From: Adiantum capillus-veneris
Lineage: Eukaryota > Streptophyta > Polypodiopsida > Polypodiales > Pteridaceae
Reading direction: 5' to 3'
Assembly: GCA_014529385.2 (NCBI GenBank)
Contig: CM043969.1
Coordinates: 12,980,648 to 13,029,814, forward strand
DNA: 49,167 nt
In this document: positions 23,174 to 34,074 of the stretch, piece after piece
Layout of the letters: every line of letters begins with the position of its first letter
Numbering within the stretch: the first letter of the stretch is position 1
Notes under the pieces: model-generated
Database searches by the model: none
What the model was told of the DNA's origin: nothing
What the model saw: the letters and a program-made list of their open reading frames with translations, nothing else
Translations under genes and position numbers: made by a program

Positions 23174-24948
23174 TACCTCTCTGTTGGAAAGCAACTATCC
23201 TCAGTTGCGACGATGAAAATCTGAAAATAATAGTTGTCAAAAATAATAATAAGAAATATGTATCAAATAGTAAAAAAAAATCCATAAAATTAGACACATT
23301 GCTTATGCCTACTGTCATCCATATACTATCTATTCTAGTGTCCCATACCACTAAAATAAGCAGTATATGTCATATCTTGATGAATCAAGATATCATTGGT
23401 CACACTCATCATAATCAATTCTCATCAATCTCAAATCCAATTCCATAAATACTGTCGCAACAACCCACAAAATTTCAAGTCCAAATATCTACCAACATAT
23501 ATCCGTTTCAAATCCAAAATCCAAAATCCTTCATTTTATATACCCAGGTAACAAAATCATACCAATTACAGTGGTGGCCAACCACTGCAGCATGATTTTG
23601 TGATAGGTGTTGCCTACATTGGCGAATCTACACCAATACTACGTGCTGCCTAAATCGGCGAATCTGCACTAATGCTGCCTAAATCGGTGAATCTTTATTT
23701 GGTAGAAAAAATAATGATTGTGCAATTTTTGGTGTGCTGCCTAGATCGGCAAGTCTGCACTAGTATGAGCACTGACACATTGCCTAAATCGGCGAATCTA
23801 TGTGCCTGTGACCAATGGACTAGACATGGCATAAAAAGAAAAAATTAAATGACCTGTTTGACTTAAAAAAATGGAATAGACTGGAATGTGTTAGCGATCA
23901 TCGCACACCAACTGAGCTCATATAAGTAATGGTATGACAAGTAATCTCAGTAAGAGTTCAATCAAGGAAAGTAGAACCCATGACATTAGAAACAATGGAT
24001 TTTGCAACATAATGTAAACAAGGGAGCATCTAAAAAAAAAACTTGCCTGCTGCAAAGTTGTTGGGATATCAATAGGGATGTGAGAATATCAGTAAAAAGA
24101 CTCACTTAAAAGAAATCAAATATAAAAAATATTAATTTATCAAACCACTATTAAACTAGAAGATTCGCGCATAAGGAGATTTGGTGAAGGGTGGGGGAAT
24201 TTGGAGGGGCCAAGATAAAAGAAGAGATGGGATAAGCACTTGTGGTGAATTAGAGAATGTTACTTTTAGGTCTAAAGATACATAGAAATATTTTACTCAT
24301 CATGGATAATTGTAATGATTTTTCAAGAGGGGTATTATGAGAATGCATTAAAGAGTGTCATACCTGGATTTTGATATGAGAACATTGTATTTAGTTTTTT
24401 CTGCAAACTTTTCTCAAAAACAAAACACTAAAAACAATGCTTGTTAAATTTAAGAAGATGTTAATAGTTGCATATCAAATGCATTAACATTTGAAACGTC
24501 ATGAAGGAAAAATTTGATGCAAAGTGTGTTTGCCAAGAAAAGAGAATGAATGGAGACAACTTGAAGTACAAATGAGCAAATAAGATAGGTGTTAAATAAA
24601 TTGACAGGGTGGTTTGCAAGATTAGGATGACCAGTGGATATGGTCGTCAAAGAAAGTGAGGCCACACTCAATGTATGAATGTTAGGATAGGTCAAAAGCA
24701 GGTCTCCTAAAGTAGCTGACCTCAAATTCATGCGGAGAGGTAAATATCCTTCAGTAAACATAGTCTCTTGCAATGGAGTATTGAAAACATTGGTAGGGAT
24801 GTGATACATAAGCAAATAAATGGAACTATATCAAGTAATATGTAACAAAAATTGCACTACCATTATACCATATGATGGAACAAAATAGAGCAATCAATTT
24901 AAAAATTGAATTCCATTACATCACTATTGTATAGTACGCCATTAATTA
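23174..24948. other. Internal region of the small LTR element
   Basis: AT-rich and without a convincing gene. The longest frame (24815-24450, minus, 121 codons) has no recognisable domain. A short tandem repeat lies at 23611-23803. Confidence 0.5.
23611..23803. repeat. Five interrupted copies of TGCCTAAATCGGCGAATCT
   Basis: Units start at 23611, 23647, 23676, 23738 and 23781, each near TGCCTAAATCGGCGAATCT with one to three changes, often followed by GCACTA. Spacing is irregular (29-62 bp). Confidence 0.75.
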
Positions 24949-25064
24949 TGTACACACGGATGCGTCGCTGCCCTGCAAAATACCCAAGATAACACAATAT
25001 CTAGCATAAACTAACAAATCTGCATACCTGGTGATTCCCATATATAGCACATAAACCACGACGT
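24949..25064. repeat. Right LTR of the small LTR element, first part
   Basis: Matches the first ~115 bp of the left LTR up to ACCACGACGT, where the gag-only element inserted. The LTR continues at 30005-30125 and, after the MITE, at 30414-30711. Confidence 0.8.
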
Positions 25065-26195
25065 TGTGAGCGGGAGGAAAACACACACAGCGCCTCTATA
25101 ACGACCCGACACACACTCTTGGAAAGATACACACACAGACTATGGGGCACCACTCGGCTTTCACAACACACTTGGCCGAGACAGGGAACACACCTCTGGA
25201 GTGAGAGGAGAGAGACTATCCACTTGCCCACTCCACACAGACACACACACACACACACACACACCCAAAAAAATCAGCTCAAAAGAGGAGAATTTCTGAT
25301 GTTTAGATACAATTGAGCTTGGGCCAACACCAATGGGGCAAATAGCTCACACAATATGGGTAAAATAAGCCAGATACAATCACAAACTAGAGCAGAAACT
25401 TCGCTCATAGGAGAAACTTACACAGAAAAACAGCAGGAAAAGAGTGAGGAATTTGGAAAAATGGACAGCACCATCGCGTCGGGAACGGCCCAAAACCCTA
25501 GTCTACAATGCCAAAGTGCTCAAATCCGACCTAGGATGAGCAGTTTACGGCCAAAACAGGCTCCAAAATGAGCAAAAAAACACCTGCGTCTGTTCCTCCT
25601 CTCTTCTCCACATTTTTTCTGGTCTTCTCTCTTGTTTTTCAGTTCCCACACTTAGTTTTATTAGTTGGGCACCCTTGGCCTTTTAGATGACCTCAAACGG
25701 ACCCCGAACAGGCCAAAAACTGACCTCGCAGTGCATAGTTGTCACCTTTTTGCATCACCCGCACACCTGGCACTCAGCTTTTTCCAATAATGCGTCTCGC
25801 AACCACGTGAAGTGGCCCCAAAAAGTGGTCCTAATGATGACCTCTCTGCCGATCACAAGAAAACACCCAGGTTGTGTCCGTACTCATCCACGTGCAAGTA
25901 TTGACCCCGTTCGACCTCCTGACGCCACTAGATGCCATCTGACGCACTCGCTTACCTCATGTCGTTGGCCCGCGGATAGCTTCCTCGAGAAGTTTTACGC
26001 CCTAACAAATCCTCCTTATTGTAGAAAAAACACACTTGTACTGGTGATAGTGAAAATCGATGCACTATGTACACCCTGTCCTACCTGTACACATGTGCGC
26101 CCCACGTAACCACCTTGATGGGCAATACTTTATTTCATGCACCATGCATGGGTATGTACATATGCGCAATCCCTTGCTCCAAAAAACTCCTCACA
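25065..26195 (-). repeat. 3' LTR of the gag-only element
   Basis: 1131 bp. Nearly identical to 28854-30004, the main difference being about 20 bp of small indels (such as the GAAAATGG insertion and AATTAT/GATC change). Contains a CACACA microsatellite at 25241-25264. ORFs listed in it recur in the other LTR but look like chance frames. Confidence 0.85.
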
Positions 26196-26212
26196 TAATT
26201 TGCCCACCCCCT
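26196..26212 (-). promoter_or_regulatory. Polypurine tract of the gag-only element
   Basis: Minus strand CTAGGGGGTGGGCAAATT lies directly before the 3' LTR. A very similar GCTAGGGGGTTGGCAAGC precedes the LTR of the gypsy fragment at 40938, supporting the assignment. Confidence 0.7.
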
Positions 26213-26245
26213 AGCCTGCTAGAGCATTCATGCTCAGCAACAGCA

Positions 26246-27736
26246 CTAGTAGATGCTCATTCCACCTGGATCAAAAGGCCAAAGGCATATCGCCTGATTC
26301 ACAAGAAGCATCATAACACCACAACTACATTTGTCAACAATCAGCCAAAATGCACCATAGGCATATCCAACTAACACCTCCGCCCTGTTTGGAGTTCTAA
26401 AAGCATAAATATTGCATGCCACATTCAACCCAACCGATAGAGACAACTCAAGGGACTCATCACCTGGCATCTTGGCTTCACCAGCCATAGCAACAACCTG
26501 CAAATCATGCACCCAAGTAGCTAAAATCATTGTGTGAAGGTAAATTTGTTGATATCCAAAGCACAAAAGTATCCCCGCAGCACACATATCCCTAGCATAG
26601 GCATCCACATAGCTGAGATTGGACTCATATATGCCAAACCCCTCCTCATCATCATAAGCATGCTCATCATCACACATCACTTTATCCACATCATAATCAT
26701 GGCTAGCACCACTATCCATAGCTTCTAGCATGGGTTCATCAGTCTCCAAGAATACAAATCCCTGCTCTAAACCACAATCATCCTCACAAATCGGTTCAAT
26801 CACTGCACATACATCAAAATATGGCTTCAAAACAGGCTCCACATCCAACAAATCCACAAAATGGCTCTCAACCTTGCCCTCTTTCCTAATTTCCAAGGAA
26901 CTAGTATCCAAAGATACGTGCTCATCATCAATAACCTCAACCTCACACTCACACCCAAAATCACAAGGTACACAAGTAGCCAATGCATCCTCTTCAAGAC
27001 TTTTCAATCCTGTATCCAAAGCATTACTCACCTCTTTAGGCTCTTCCATAAACCTGTCAACCTGCAAGACCTCTTTACGCTTCACAATAGACCTTGGGAA
27101 GAAACGAGAAACATCATAGGATAGGCTACTTTTCACCTGCTTAGGCTTAACTTCATCTTCCATGTCAAATCCATCTTGCACATGCATACCTGTACTGATA
27201 CCATGTTCCTCAAGACGCTTAAACTTCCATTCCTTGTGCTTTGCATCGCATACCGCATCTTCAAAAGACTCGGGCGTCTTCAGCTCAACCTCAAACCGCA
27301 ACCAAGGTGACAAACCATCAACAAAAGAACTTTTCTTCAATGAACAAGGGGGGGTCTCATCCTTAAGAGCAACACACCAATGAGTCCATAAATCTATAAA
27401 ACCTTGTACATAGGCATCAACACCTTGACAAGAACCTTGCTTAAGAGCATTGAGCTCATTCCATAGTGCATTTGCATCTTCAAAAACTTGGAAATGCTCT
27501 AAAAAAGCTTCTATAAACTTGTCAAGACTCAAACCATAAGAAGAAGCCATTGCTTCTTTAGCTTCCAAATCCATGAACCAAACACGGGCCTCATCTTTCA
27601 AAAGCAATCCAAATAGCCTCAAAATCTTCTCCTCATCACACATATTGTTGCTTATGCATGCCACCTCGACTTGCTCCAGAAAGTCTTCCGCATCTTCACC
27701 ACTTCTTCCATGAAATTCCGGATCAGAGAAAGCCAT
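26246..27736 (-). CDS. Gag-like protein of the gag-only LTR element
   Basis: An intact 496-codon ORF. The start at 27736 (GCCATGGCT, MAFSDPEFHGRSGEDAEDFL) gives a good plant initiation context; the frame is open 19 codons further upstream without an ATG. Residues ~1-170 match the retrotransposon gag (capsid) pattern: GEDAEDFLEQ, LLKDEARVWFMDLEAKE, FIEAFLEHF, LKQGSCQGVDAYVQGFIDL. A Lys-rich stretch follows, then a long acidic region (~250-400) with few aromatic residues. The C-terminal ~100 residues are more hydrophobic and Cys-containing, ending DKCSCGVMMLLVNQ and PFDPGGMSIY. No zinc knuckle or protease is seen. Such a protein would form the RNA-packaging particle, with enzymes supplied by another element. 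The tail signature is shared with the ORF at 8588-9987. Gag assignment is by pattern; the tail's role is unknown. Confidence 0.75.
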   Translation of the reverse strand: MAFSDPEFHGRSGEDAEDFLEQVEVACISNNMCDEEKILRLFGLLLKDEARVWFMDLEAKEAMASSYGLSLDKFIEAFLEHFQVFEDANALWNELNALKQGSCQGVDAYVQGFIDLWTHWCVALKDETPPCSLKKSSFVDGLSPWLRFEVELKTPESFEDAVCDAKHKEWKFKRLEEHGISTGMHVQDGFDMEDEVKPKQVKSSLSYDVSRFFPRSIVKRKEVLQVDRFMEEPKEVSNALDTGLKSLEEDALATCVPCDFGCECEVEVIDDEHVSLDTSSLEIRKEGKVESHFVDLLDVEPVLKPYFDVCAVIEPICEDDCGLEQGFVFLETDEPMLEAMDSGASHDYDVDKVMCDDEHAYDDEEGFGIYESNLSYVDAYARDMCAAGILLCFGYQQIYLHTMILATWVHDLQVVAMAGEAKMPGDESLELSLSVGLNVACNIYAFRTPNRAEVLVGYAYGAFWLIVDKCSCGVMMLLVNQAICLWPFDPGGMSIY

Positions 27737-27838
27737 GGCTACCCAAGTTACGATGCTTTGAGAACCCCTTCGAACACACGTGCAAGAGCCCAAGACTTTT
27801 GACTACCCAATCCCCAGAAACTTCAATGGAGCTCAGCT

Positions 27839-28081
27839 TTAGATAAGGACAAACACATGCACATCAAATGAGTTTTCATAGTTGATCATCGGAATTACAA
27901 CAGGCAAAGGACATTCCAGGATCTCTCTCAATCTTCTTGGCCCAAACATAAAGACTATGCGTTGCTGGAAAAAAATCTTCCTGGACACATGAACATTTAT
28001 CTGGATTCTCTGAGTTAAATGAAAAGGAGTGAATTGAGGTCCATTTTGATCATCCATTAAAGCCAACCATGAAGCTCCCAA
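27839..28081 (-). CDS. Short conserved accessory ORF, unknown function
   Basis: 80 codons upstream of the gag-like ORF in the same transcript direction. I do not recognise a domain. From NGPQFTPFHL onward it aligns without gaps over ~68 residues with the ORF at 47860-48081 of the gypsy element, about half the positions being identical. Shared marks include NGP, RK[IV]F[FY]QQ[RK]IV, FG, EIL, P...P, and the end SF[DN]V..F[VI]L. Both end at equivalent stops. Conservation between two different elements argues that it is or was a real protein. The first ~12 residues are not shared, so the true start or a splice join may differ. Confidence 0.55.
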   Translation of the reverse strand: MGASWLALMDDQNGPQFTPFHLTQRIQINVHVSRKIFFQQRIVFMFGPRRLREILECPLPVVIPMINYENSFDVHVFVLI

Positions 28082-28682
28082 GAAAGCACACCTGACTTAT
28101 CCTCTGATTTTGCCAAAATTTCAGTAGCATAACAGCATAAATGGCTCAAAAGACCAAAAAACCAGCCATCATAACTTGAAAAAATTTTGACAAAGTTTCC
28201 CCAGAAGTAGAGCAGTGAGAACCCAAAATATAGACTGTATATGTATGCATAAACTGTCAACAATAGAACCTGAGCATCAAGTGGGAATCACTAGTACATA
28301 GCCTATGGCGAGGTCACAAAAAGGGTGCTCCAGCTACCTGTATCACCGAAAGGATCTCTACATTTGAGAATCCCCCAGCTCAATAAAAACCTCACGCTAT
28401 CGACCCTCACACGAAGGCTAATGCAAATCACGTATTGTCAAGTCTTAGAAATGACTATCTTCCAGACCAAGTCTCAGAAATGGTTGGGACTGCCAAATAC
28501 AACCAAGTATGGCTCCACAAATGTGTACAATGGCAGTTTCCACAAGTAACGTACAATCCAGCAGACAATGCGCTCAAATAGGCGCCAAATGATGCATACC
28601 CAAAACAACTGCAAGTGACACCAATGCTAGTATATCACTGTACTCCAGCTACCTGTACCTGTGTGAATCACCTGTACCTGTC
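28082..28682. other. Leader segment of the gag-only element
   Basis: No supported gene. A minus-strand frame (28263-28057) overlaps the accessory ORF start and is rich in aromatic residues, but has no visible relative. Confidence 0.35.
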
Positions 28683-28794
28683 CCTGTAACCTGTAACCTG
28701 TAACCTGTAACCTGTAACCTGTAACCTGCAACCTGCAACCTGCAACCTGCAACCTGTAACCTGTAACCTGTAACTTGCAACCTGCAACCTGTAA
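28683..28794. repeat. 16-unit CCTGTAA/CCTGCAA heptamer array
   Basis: Exactly 16 tandem 7 bp units: six CCTGTAA, four CCTGCAA, three CCTGTAA, one CTTGCAA, one CCTGCAA, one CCTGTAA. Preceded by irregular ACCTGT units. It lies in the transcribed leader of the gag-only element, just downstream of the PBS. It is open in several frames on the minus strand, which creates spurious ORFs. Confidence 0.95.
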
Positions 28795-28830
28795 TCCCGA
28801 AGCTCGAAGCAGAAGGTACTTGAAGAAGAT

Positions 28831-28847
28831 CCTCCGTGGGGGCGCCA
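28831..28847 (-). promoter_or_regulatory. Primer-binding site of the gag-only element
   Basis: Minus strand TGGCGCCCCCACGGAGG, six bases from the LTR edge. It differs by one base from the PBS of the gypsy element at 49105-49121 (TGGTGCCCCCACGGAGG), so both probably use the same tRNA primer. Confidence 0.8.
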
Positions 28848-28853
28848 AAAGAA

Positions 28854-30004
28854 TCTGAGCGGGAGGAAAACACACACAGCCCCTCTATAACGACCCGACA
28901 CACACTCTTGGGAAGATACACACACACACTATGGGGCACCACTCGGCTTTCACAACACACCTGGCCGAGACAGGGAACACACCTCTGGAGTGAGAGGAGA
29001 GAGACTATCCACTTGCCCACTCCACACAGACACACACACACGCACACACACACACACCCAAAAAACTCAGCTCATATGAGGATAATTTCTGATGTTTAGA
29101 TACAATTGAGCTTGGGCCAACACCAATTATGGGGCAAATAGCTCACACAATATGGGTAAAATAAGCCAGATACAATCACAAACTAGAGCAGAAACTTCGC
29201 TCATAGGAGAAACTTACACAGAAAAACAGCAGGAAAAGAGTGAGGAATTTGGCAAAATGGACAGCACCATCGTGTCGGGAACGGCCCAAAACCCCAGTCT
29301 ACAATGCCAAAGTGCTCAAATCCGACCTAGGATGAGCAGTTTACGGCCAAAACAGGCTCCAAAATGAGCAAAAAAACACCTGCGTCTGTTCCTCCTCTCT
29401 TCTCCATGTTTTTTCTGGTCTTCTCTCTTGTTTTTCAGTTCCCACACTTAGCTTTATTAGTTGGGCACCCTTGGCCTTTTAGATGACCTCAAACGGACCC
29501 CGAACAGGCCAAAAACTGACCTCGCAGTGCATAGTTGTCACCTTTTTGCATCATCCGCACACCTGGCACTCAACTTTTTCCAATAATGCGTCTCGCAACC
29601 ACGTGAAGTGGCCCCAAAAAGTGGTCCTAATGATGACCTCTCTGCCTAATTATCACAAGAAAACACCCAGGTTGTGTCCGTACTCATCCACGTACAAGTA
29701 TTGACCCCGTTCGACCTCCTGACGCCACTAGATGCCATCTGACGCACTCGCTTACCTCACGTCGTTGGCCCGCGGATAGCTTCCTCGAGAAGTTTTACGC
29801 GCTAACAACTCCTCCTTATTGTAGAAAAAACACACTGGTACTGGTGATAGTGAAAATCGATGCACTATGTACACCCTGTCCTACCTGTACACATGTGGGC
29901 CCCACGTAACCACCTGGCTCTGGAAAATGGGCAATACTTTATTTCATGCACCATGCATGGGTATGTACATATGTGCAATCCCTTGCTCCAAAAAACTCCT
30001 GACA
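28854..30004 (-). repeat. 5' LTR of the gag-only element
   Basis: 1151 bp partner of 25065-26195. Its inner end abuts the PBS and its outer end abuts the target duplication. The high identity of the pair argues for recent insertion compared with every other retroelement here. Confidence 0.85.
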
Positions 30005-30125
30005 ACGTATGTGAACAGAGAGAGACTGAGAGCGAGACAGAGCAAAAGAGCACGTGTAGGCGCACCTCCTAGAGTGGAGTGCTAGCCAGCACGGCAAGAG
30101 AGAAGAGAGGAGAGGAGAGAATAAT

Positions 30126-30413
30126 GGGTGAAAGTATGTTAACCTGTCATGCTTTTTCATGTCCCGGAGAATGCTAACTAGCACAATTTTGACATATGCT
30201 TACTAGTACAATAACTTGAGCTACATCTCCAAGATCTATGACATATGATATATCAATAGAAAGCACTTGAAACAAGGAATCCAAATGTACAACCTCCGAC
30301 AAATTTTGATTTTATTTGTAAAAAAATTACCGGACACCCAACTTTTTGAAGATGTGCTAACTTGAAACTACTAACTAGCACAAAAAGCGCAACAGGTTAA
30401 CATGCTTTCACCC
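30126..30413. mobile_element. MITE (288 bp) with GGGTGAAAG TIRs
   Basis: Absent from the matching left LTR, which reads GAATAATACAC without interruption. The 22 bp ends are inverted with one mismatch (GGGTGAAAGTATGTTAACC against GGGTGAAAGCATGTTAACC). TAAT flanks both sides (30122-30125, 30414-30417) as target duplication. Internal ACTAGCAC/GTGCTAACT motifs are also inverted. No coding capacity. Confidence 0.9.
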
Positions 30414-30577
30414 TAATACACAGACACTGGGTGCAATCTCCCCCCGTGCAAAAGTGACCATTTCCCTCTTGCACGTATTTCATTTATAGATTTCTTGAAT
30501 GATCAAATTGAGTACAAACTGGTCGGCCGGTCATAAATGGCCAAAGCTCATAAAAGAGCACTTGAATAATAAAATGT

Positions 30578-30582
<5 letters not shown>

Positions 30583-30632
<50 letters not shown>
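30583..30632. repeat. (AT)n microsatellite
   Basis: About 50 bp of uninterrupted TA repeats in the right LTR of the small LTR element. The left LTR has only ATATAAATATAT at the matching place, so the run expanded after insertion. Confidence 0.95.
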
Positions 30633-30634
<2 letters not shown>

Positions 30635-30711
30635 ATTCGCATAGGTCTAGCTCAGTCTAGTCTTTTCCACCTGTCAGCTGCAATAAACAATAAGATATAT
30701 ATTCTATAACA

Positions 30712-31127
30712 ATTAGAATTGTGGTGGCATAAGCTACACATAGGTACTCATAGACTTCAGTTTTGGGCACTTAGAAAATTTGGCTTTGTCTTCATACGCG
30801 TTTTTCACAGATGGGTCTCAAGTGAGGGTTTTGAGTGTAGAGGCTTAGGGGATTGTGTTTCATAAGGTTCGTACGATTCTGAAAGGTTTGGTGAGTTTCG
30901 TTCCGTTTTGTGCATGTGGGTTGGTTGTGTAGTTGAGAGCAGTGAGATTCTAGATTGTGGTTTAGTTAGCCTTCCAGAGTGTTGTGTGTATGGGATGGTC
31001 TCAGCCTGACAAGCTAAAGTGATTGCCTCCGTGCGCCTATCATGTCATAAGTGTCCTTTATTGACATTATGTTGATCTAGGTTGTGTTACATGCACTTTA
31101 TGGGTGGTGTGATTCACTCCCCCAACA
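30712..31127 (+). repeat. 3' LTR of the plus-strand gypsy element, second part
   Basis: Resumes with the duplicated ATTAG (30712-30716) and matches 17541-17974 of the 5' LTR, ending CCCAACA at 31127. The join across the insertion restores the uninterrupted LTR order seen at 17538-17560. Confidence 0.8.
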
Positions 31128-33876
31128 AACACATTAGATAGACTTTCACTGTAGCAAAGCCTTTTCTTCTCCTCCATTCGATACTCATCAAAATGTTACA
31201 TCTATGAAGGATAGTATTGTATCCTGATTGTAAGAGGTATAAGCCCTTTTTCCCTTTGCAAATACAAAAAAATAGCATGAAAGTCGACAAACACTTTACT
31301 GCAAAGTAAAAGACTACTAGCTATGGGTTTACAATACACCACCCAAATGAGCACCATGCGATATGAGTGATAAGAGAGGCCTAATTAAACCTCAAGAGGA
31401 GCCTCCTACATGGCGTGAGCAGCCATAAGCATTAGAAACAAAGACTTCACAACATGATATATCTTGTGATCATATTAGAGCACAATGACCTCGCCGTAAA
31501 TATATAAGGATACCTTGGGTGAGGACATAGTGATGAGAATACCTTGGGTGAGGACATAGATATTCTTTTAGCTCTTACAATCAAGTACTAGGGACTACCT
31601 TGATACCATGATATGAGGGCTGGAGATATCTACCTCCAAATCTAGACTCTAGACCCTCCTCCTCTTACATGGTTGAGTGTTAGAGCACACATGCATCCTA
31701 CATTGCCAAATTATGTCATATATGGGTTAGGAGCATTATGCAAAGCCAAGAACCATAGCATTAGGCAACACTTGGTGACTTATGCTCCATTTAGATGTCC
31801 GAGGATATGGATTTTCCTTAGAGAATCTCATTTAGAGAGTAGGAAAGACTGACACGTACAATGTTGAGGATAGTTGTCTATATAGATGAGAGACTAGAGT
31901 ACCAAGTTACTCACTTAGATTAGACCTTGCTCGATGATACAAACATGCAGAATTGAGAGTATACCAAAGTGTTTCTACCATTTACATATTAATTTTTGGT
32001 ATGTGTTATGATCCTTCCCCAGGAATGAGGACTAACGTGATCACCGCTAGTGAAGAGTCTTTGCTATCACCACACACACAAAGTAGACCATCTCCAAGAT
32101 TTCCATCACGTATACCTACCTTGTTTTTAGACACTTTGGACCCTCATGATTCTAGAGTGATGGAGAATATGGAGAGGATTGGCCAATTAGATACCCCTAG
32201 GTCTGTGCTATGACTTGATATATAGATCCACAAAGAGGCCCAATTTAGAGAGCATTCTCATGCACCAATTAAGCACCACTGAGACCCATCATAGCATTTG
32301 GCTACACCACATAAAGAGCATCCCAGTGAGGCTATAGAGATCACAAGACCTACCATGAGAGCACCAGACACTGAGAAAATTTGATCATCAAATACCAACA
32401 TGAGTGCTACTCATAGACCATTTCCTACACAAATGACATCGACACATCTTAAGTCTAAAGATACCATTGCATCTAGGACACAACATCCTCTTGAGAAAGG
32501 TATTTATTTTACAAGCTAGAATAGGAGAGGTTTGTCGTGCTATGCTGATTTGTATGACCATTATTATTTGAGGCTAGCACTACCACATCTCCTTGTGACT
32601 ATCATTTGTCAGATAGTGAGAGTACAATCACATCGACCTACTATTATTCTTGTTGTTAAGCTTGGGGAGTACTATAACACCCATCCAAGTACTATTTTAC
32701 ATGATATTATGAGAGGCTAGCACTACCACATCTCCATGTATATCAAGTGAGAGTACCTTGGATCTAGTCCTAGAGCTTGAGGGTGTAGATACTGACCTAG
32801 AGACTCATGAGACCATGAGCAGAGTGCCACCAAAGGTAGATATAGCCATTGGACATGTTATAATAGACAATTTATTGATAGATGTTGCAAATGAGTCTAC
32901 ATAGGCACCTATTCTTGATGCACATGATAGCACGAATGTTGTCCTGATGAGTGAGCCATTACCTTGGACTTCCACATATGAGGCTACTGTAGAGCCAACC
33001 ATTCTAGAGCATTCATGATCACCTTCCTTGATTCTTAAGTGGACAACCATTACATGTAATACACAGATTGACGAGGTACCTAGAGACCATGATTGTTGAG
33101 GTCATGCCATATTTTTTAGTGTAGAATGCCTATATGGACCCCTAGAGCTTCTACCCACAACCACATGATATTCCCTCATCTATGACATCACGAGAACATT
33201 ACATCAAGATTTCTTTGACCATGTTTCCCTTAGAGGACACCTTGGTAGATCAGGGTTCTAAAGACCTAGACCATGATGAGATGGCAAGGATAGATATTTC
33301 CTAGACCTTCCAGATGTTCCATCACATGATGCAATTTCTAGAGACCATTTCCCTCCTCCATACAGGACACTTGACATCAGATCTTCTAGAAGGATATGAT
33401 GATCATAGGACCATCATAGACGGGGTCATGAGCCATTTCTCACCTCAAACTTCTATTCACCATGCTAGTGACTTAGAGCTAGTACAAAAGTGAGCCATTG
33501 TGGGATCATGAGCTACAAAGTTTGTTGACCATACAGCCATAGGTGCACTACTTCCATGACTTTTCTTACAATGATTTTATGGTAGACGTGTAAGGGTAGA
33601 GACCCTGTACAGTCTAGCTGCTTGAAGAAGAGTGTTTCTCCATATGAAAAGAGCTATTGTGATTGGACTCATGTGTTATGTTTCTCATGGCAGCATCGCT
33701 ACAAGATTAGGATCACCTACATCACTTAGCCTTAGACTGAAGGGTTGTTGACCTAGGACTATGCTCCATCGGGGGTGTTTCCTAGGTCTTCTTCTTTTTT
33801 GTTAGTTTCATCTACACGGTTAGCTCGTCAGGGGTTGAATGACCTACATGGCTAACGCATCGAGGATTTTGCCTTG
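31128..33876. other. Unassigned degenerate sequence
   Basis: Flank of the gypsy element. It has a two-copy tandem repeat (ATACCTTGGGTGAGGACATA at about 31512 and 31542). The plus-strand reading from ~31950 to 33560 gives stretches of Ser/Thr/Pro/Asp-rich peptide broken by frequent stops (31953-32213 is the longest open part), which suggests a long-dead coding sequence, perhaps a transposon. I recognise no domain, LTR or TIR. Confidence 0.3.
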
Positions 33877-33879
33877 GCA

Positions 33880-34024
33880 AAGCGCAACACGGACCCCGAC
33901 AGCCTCAAAACGCCAGGAGCCCGATACACGCCGAGCTGGCCACGATAAAATGAAGAGGGGGTAGCACCTAGCTTTGAGCGGCTAGGACGCAAACAACGGT
34001 CATTTGAAACAACACAAACTCTGC

Positions 34025-34074
<50 letters not shown>

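Larger units (their letters stand above)
25065..30004 (-). mobile_element. Gag-only LTR retrotransposon (4.9 kb, LARD-like), young insertion
   Basis: A complete minus-strand element. The LTRs at 25065-26195 and 28854-30004 are nearly identical over ~1.1 kb, start TGTGAG/TCTGAG and end TCACA/TGACA. ACGT lies on both sides (25061-25064, 30005-30008) and once in the uninterrupted left LTR of the host element (CCACGACGTATGTG), so it is the target duplication. Reading the minus strand: LTR, PBS (28847-28831), a heptamer array, a short conserved ORF (28081-27839), a 496-codon gag-like ORF (27736-26246), a polypurine tract (about 26212-26196), then LTR. No pol genes are present, so it must be mobilised in trans. 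Confidence 0.85.
22686..30711. mobile_element. Small non-autonomous LTR element (carries nested insertions)
   Basis: Starts TG at 22686 and ends CA at 30711, flanked by the 5 bp target duplication ATTAG (22681-22685, 30712-30716) in a gypsy LTR. Left LTR is 22686-23173 (488 bp, ends TTCTATAACA). Right LTR begins at 24949 and, after removing two nested insertions, ends at 30711 with the same TTCTATAACA. The internal region is only ~1.8 kb and has no retroviral coding, so this is a TRIM/LARD-like element. I could not find a convincing PBS on either strand, so its orientation is open. Confidence 0.8.

Noticed and set aside
24450-24815. 121-codon minus-strand ORF
   Set aside because: No domain, no relative in the window, AT-rich non-autonomous element interior; length is compatible with chance.
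25001-25264. ORF beginning with CVCVCV repeats (also 28649-29053)
   Set aside because: Translation of a CA microsatellite and LTR sequence; recurs only because LTRs are duplicated.
28683-28794. Interstitial telomere
   Set aside because: The unit CCTGTAA does not match the plant telomere CCCTAAA and sits inside a retrotransposon leader.
28627-28875. ORF of GYRLQVAGC repeats
   Set aside because: The heptamer array is open in several frames; the peptide repeat follows from the DNA repeat.
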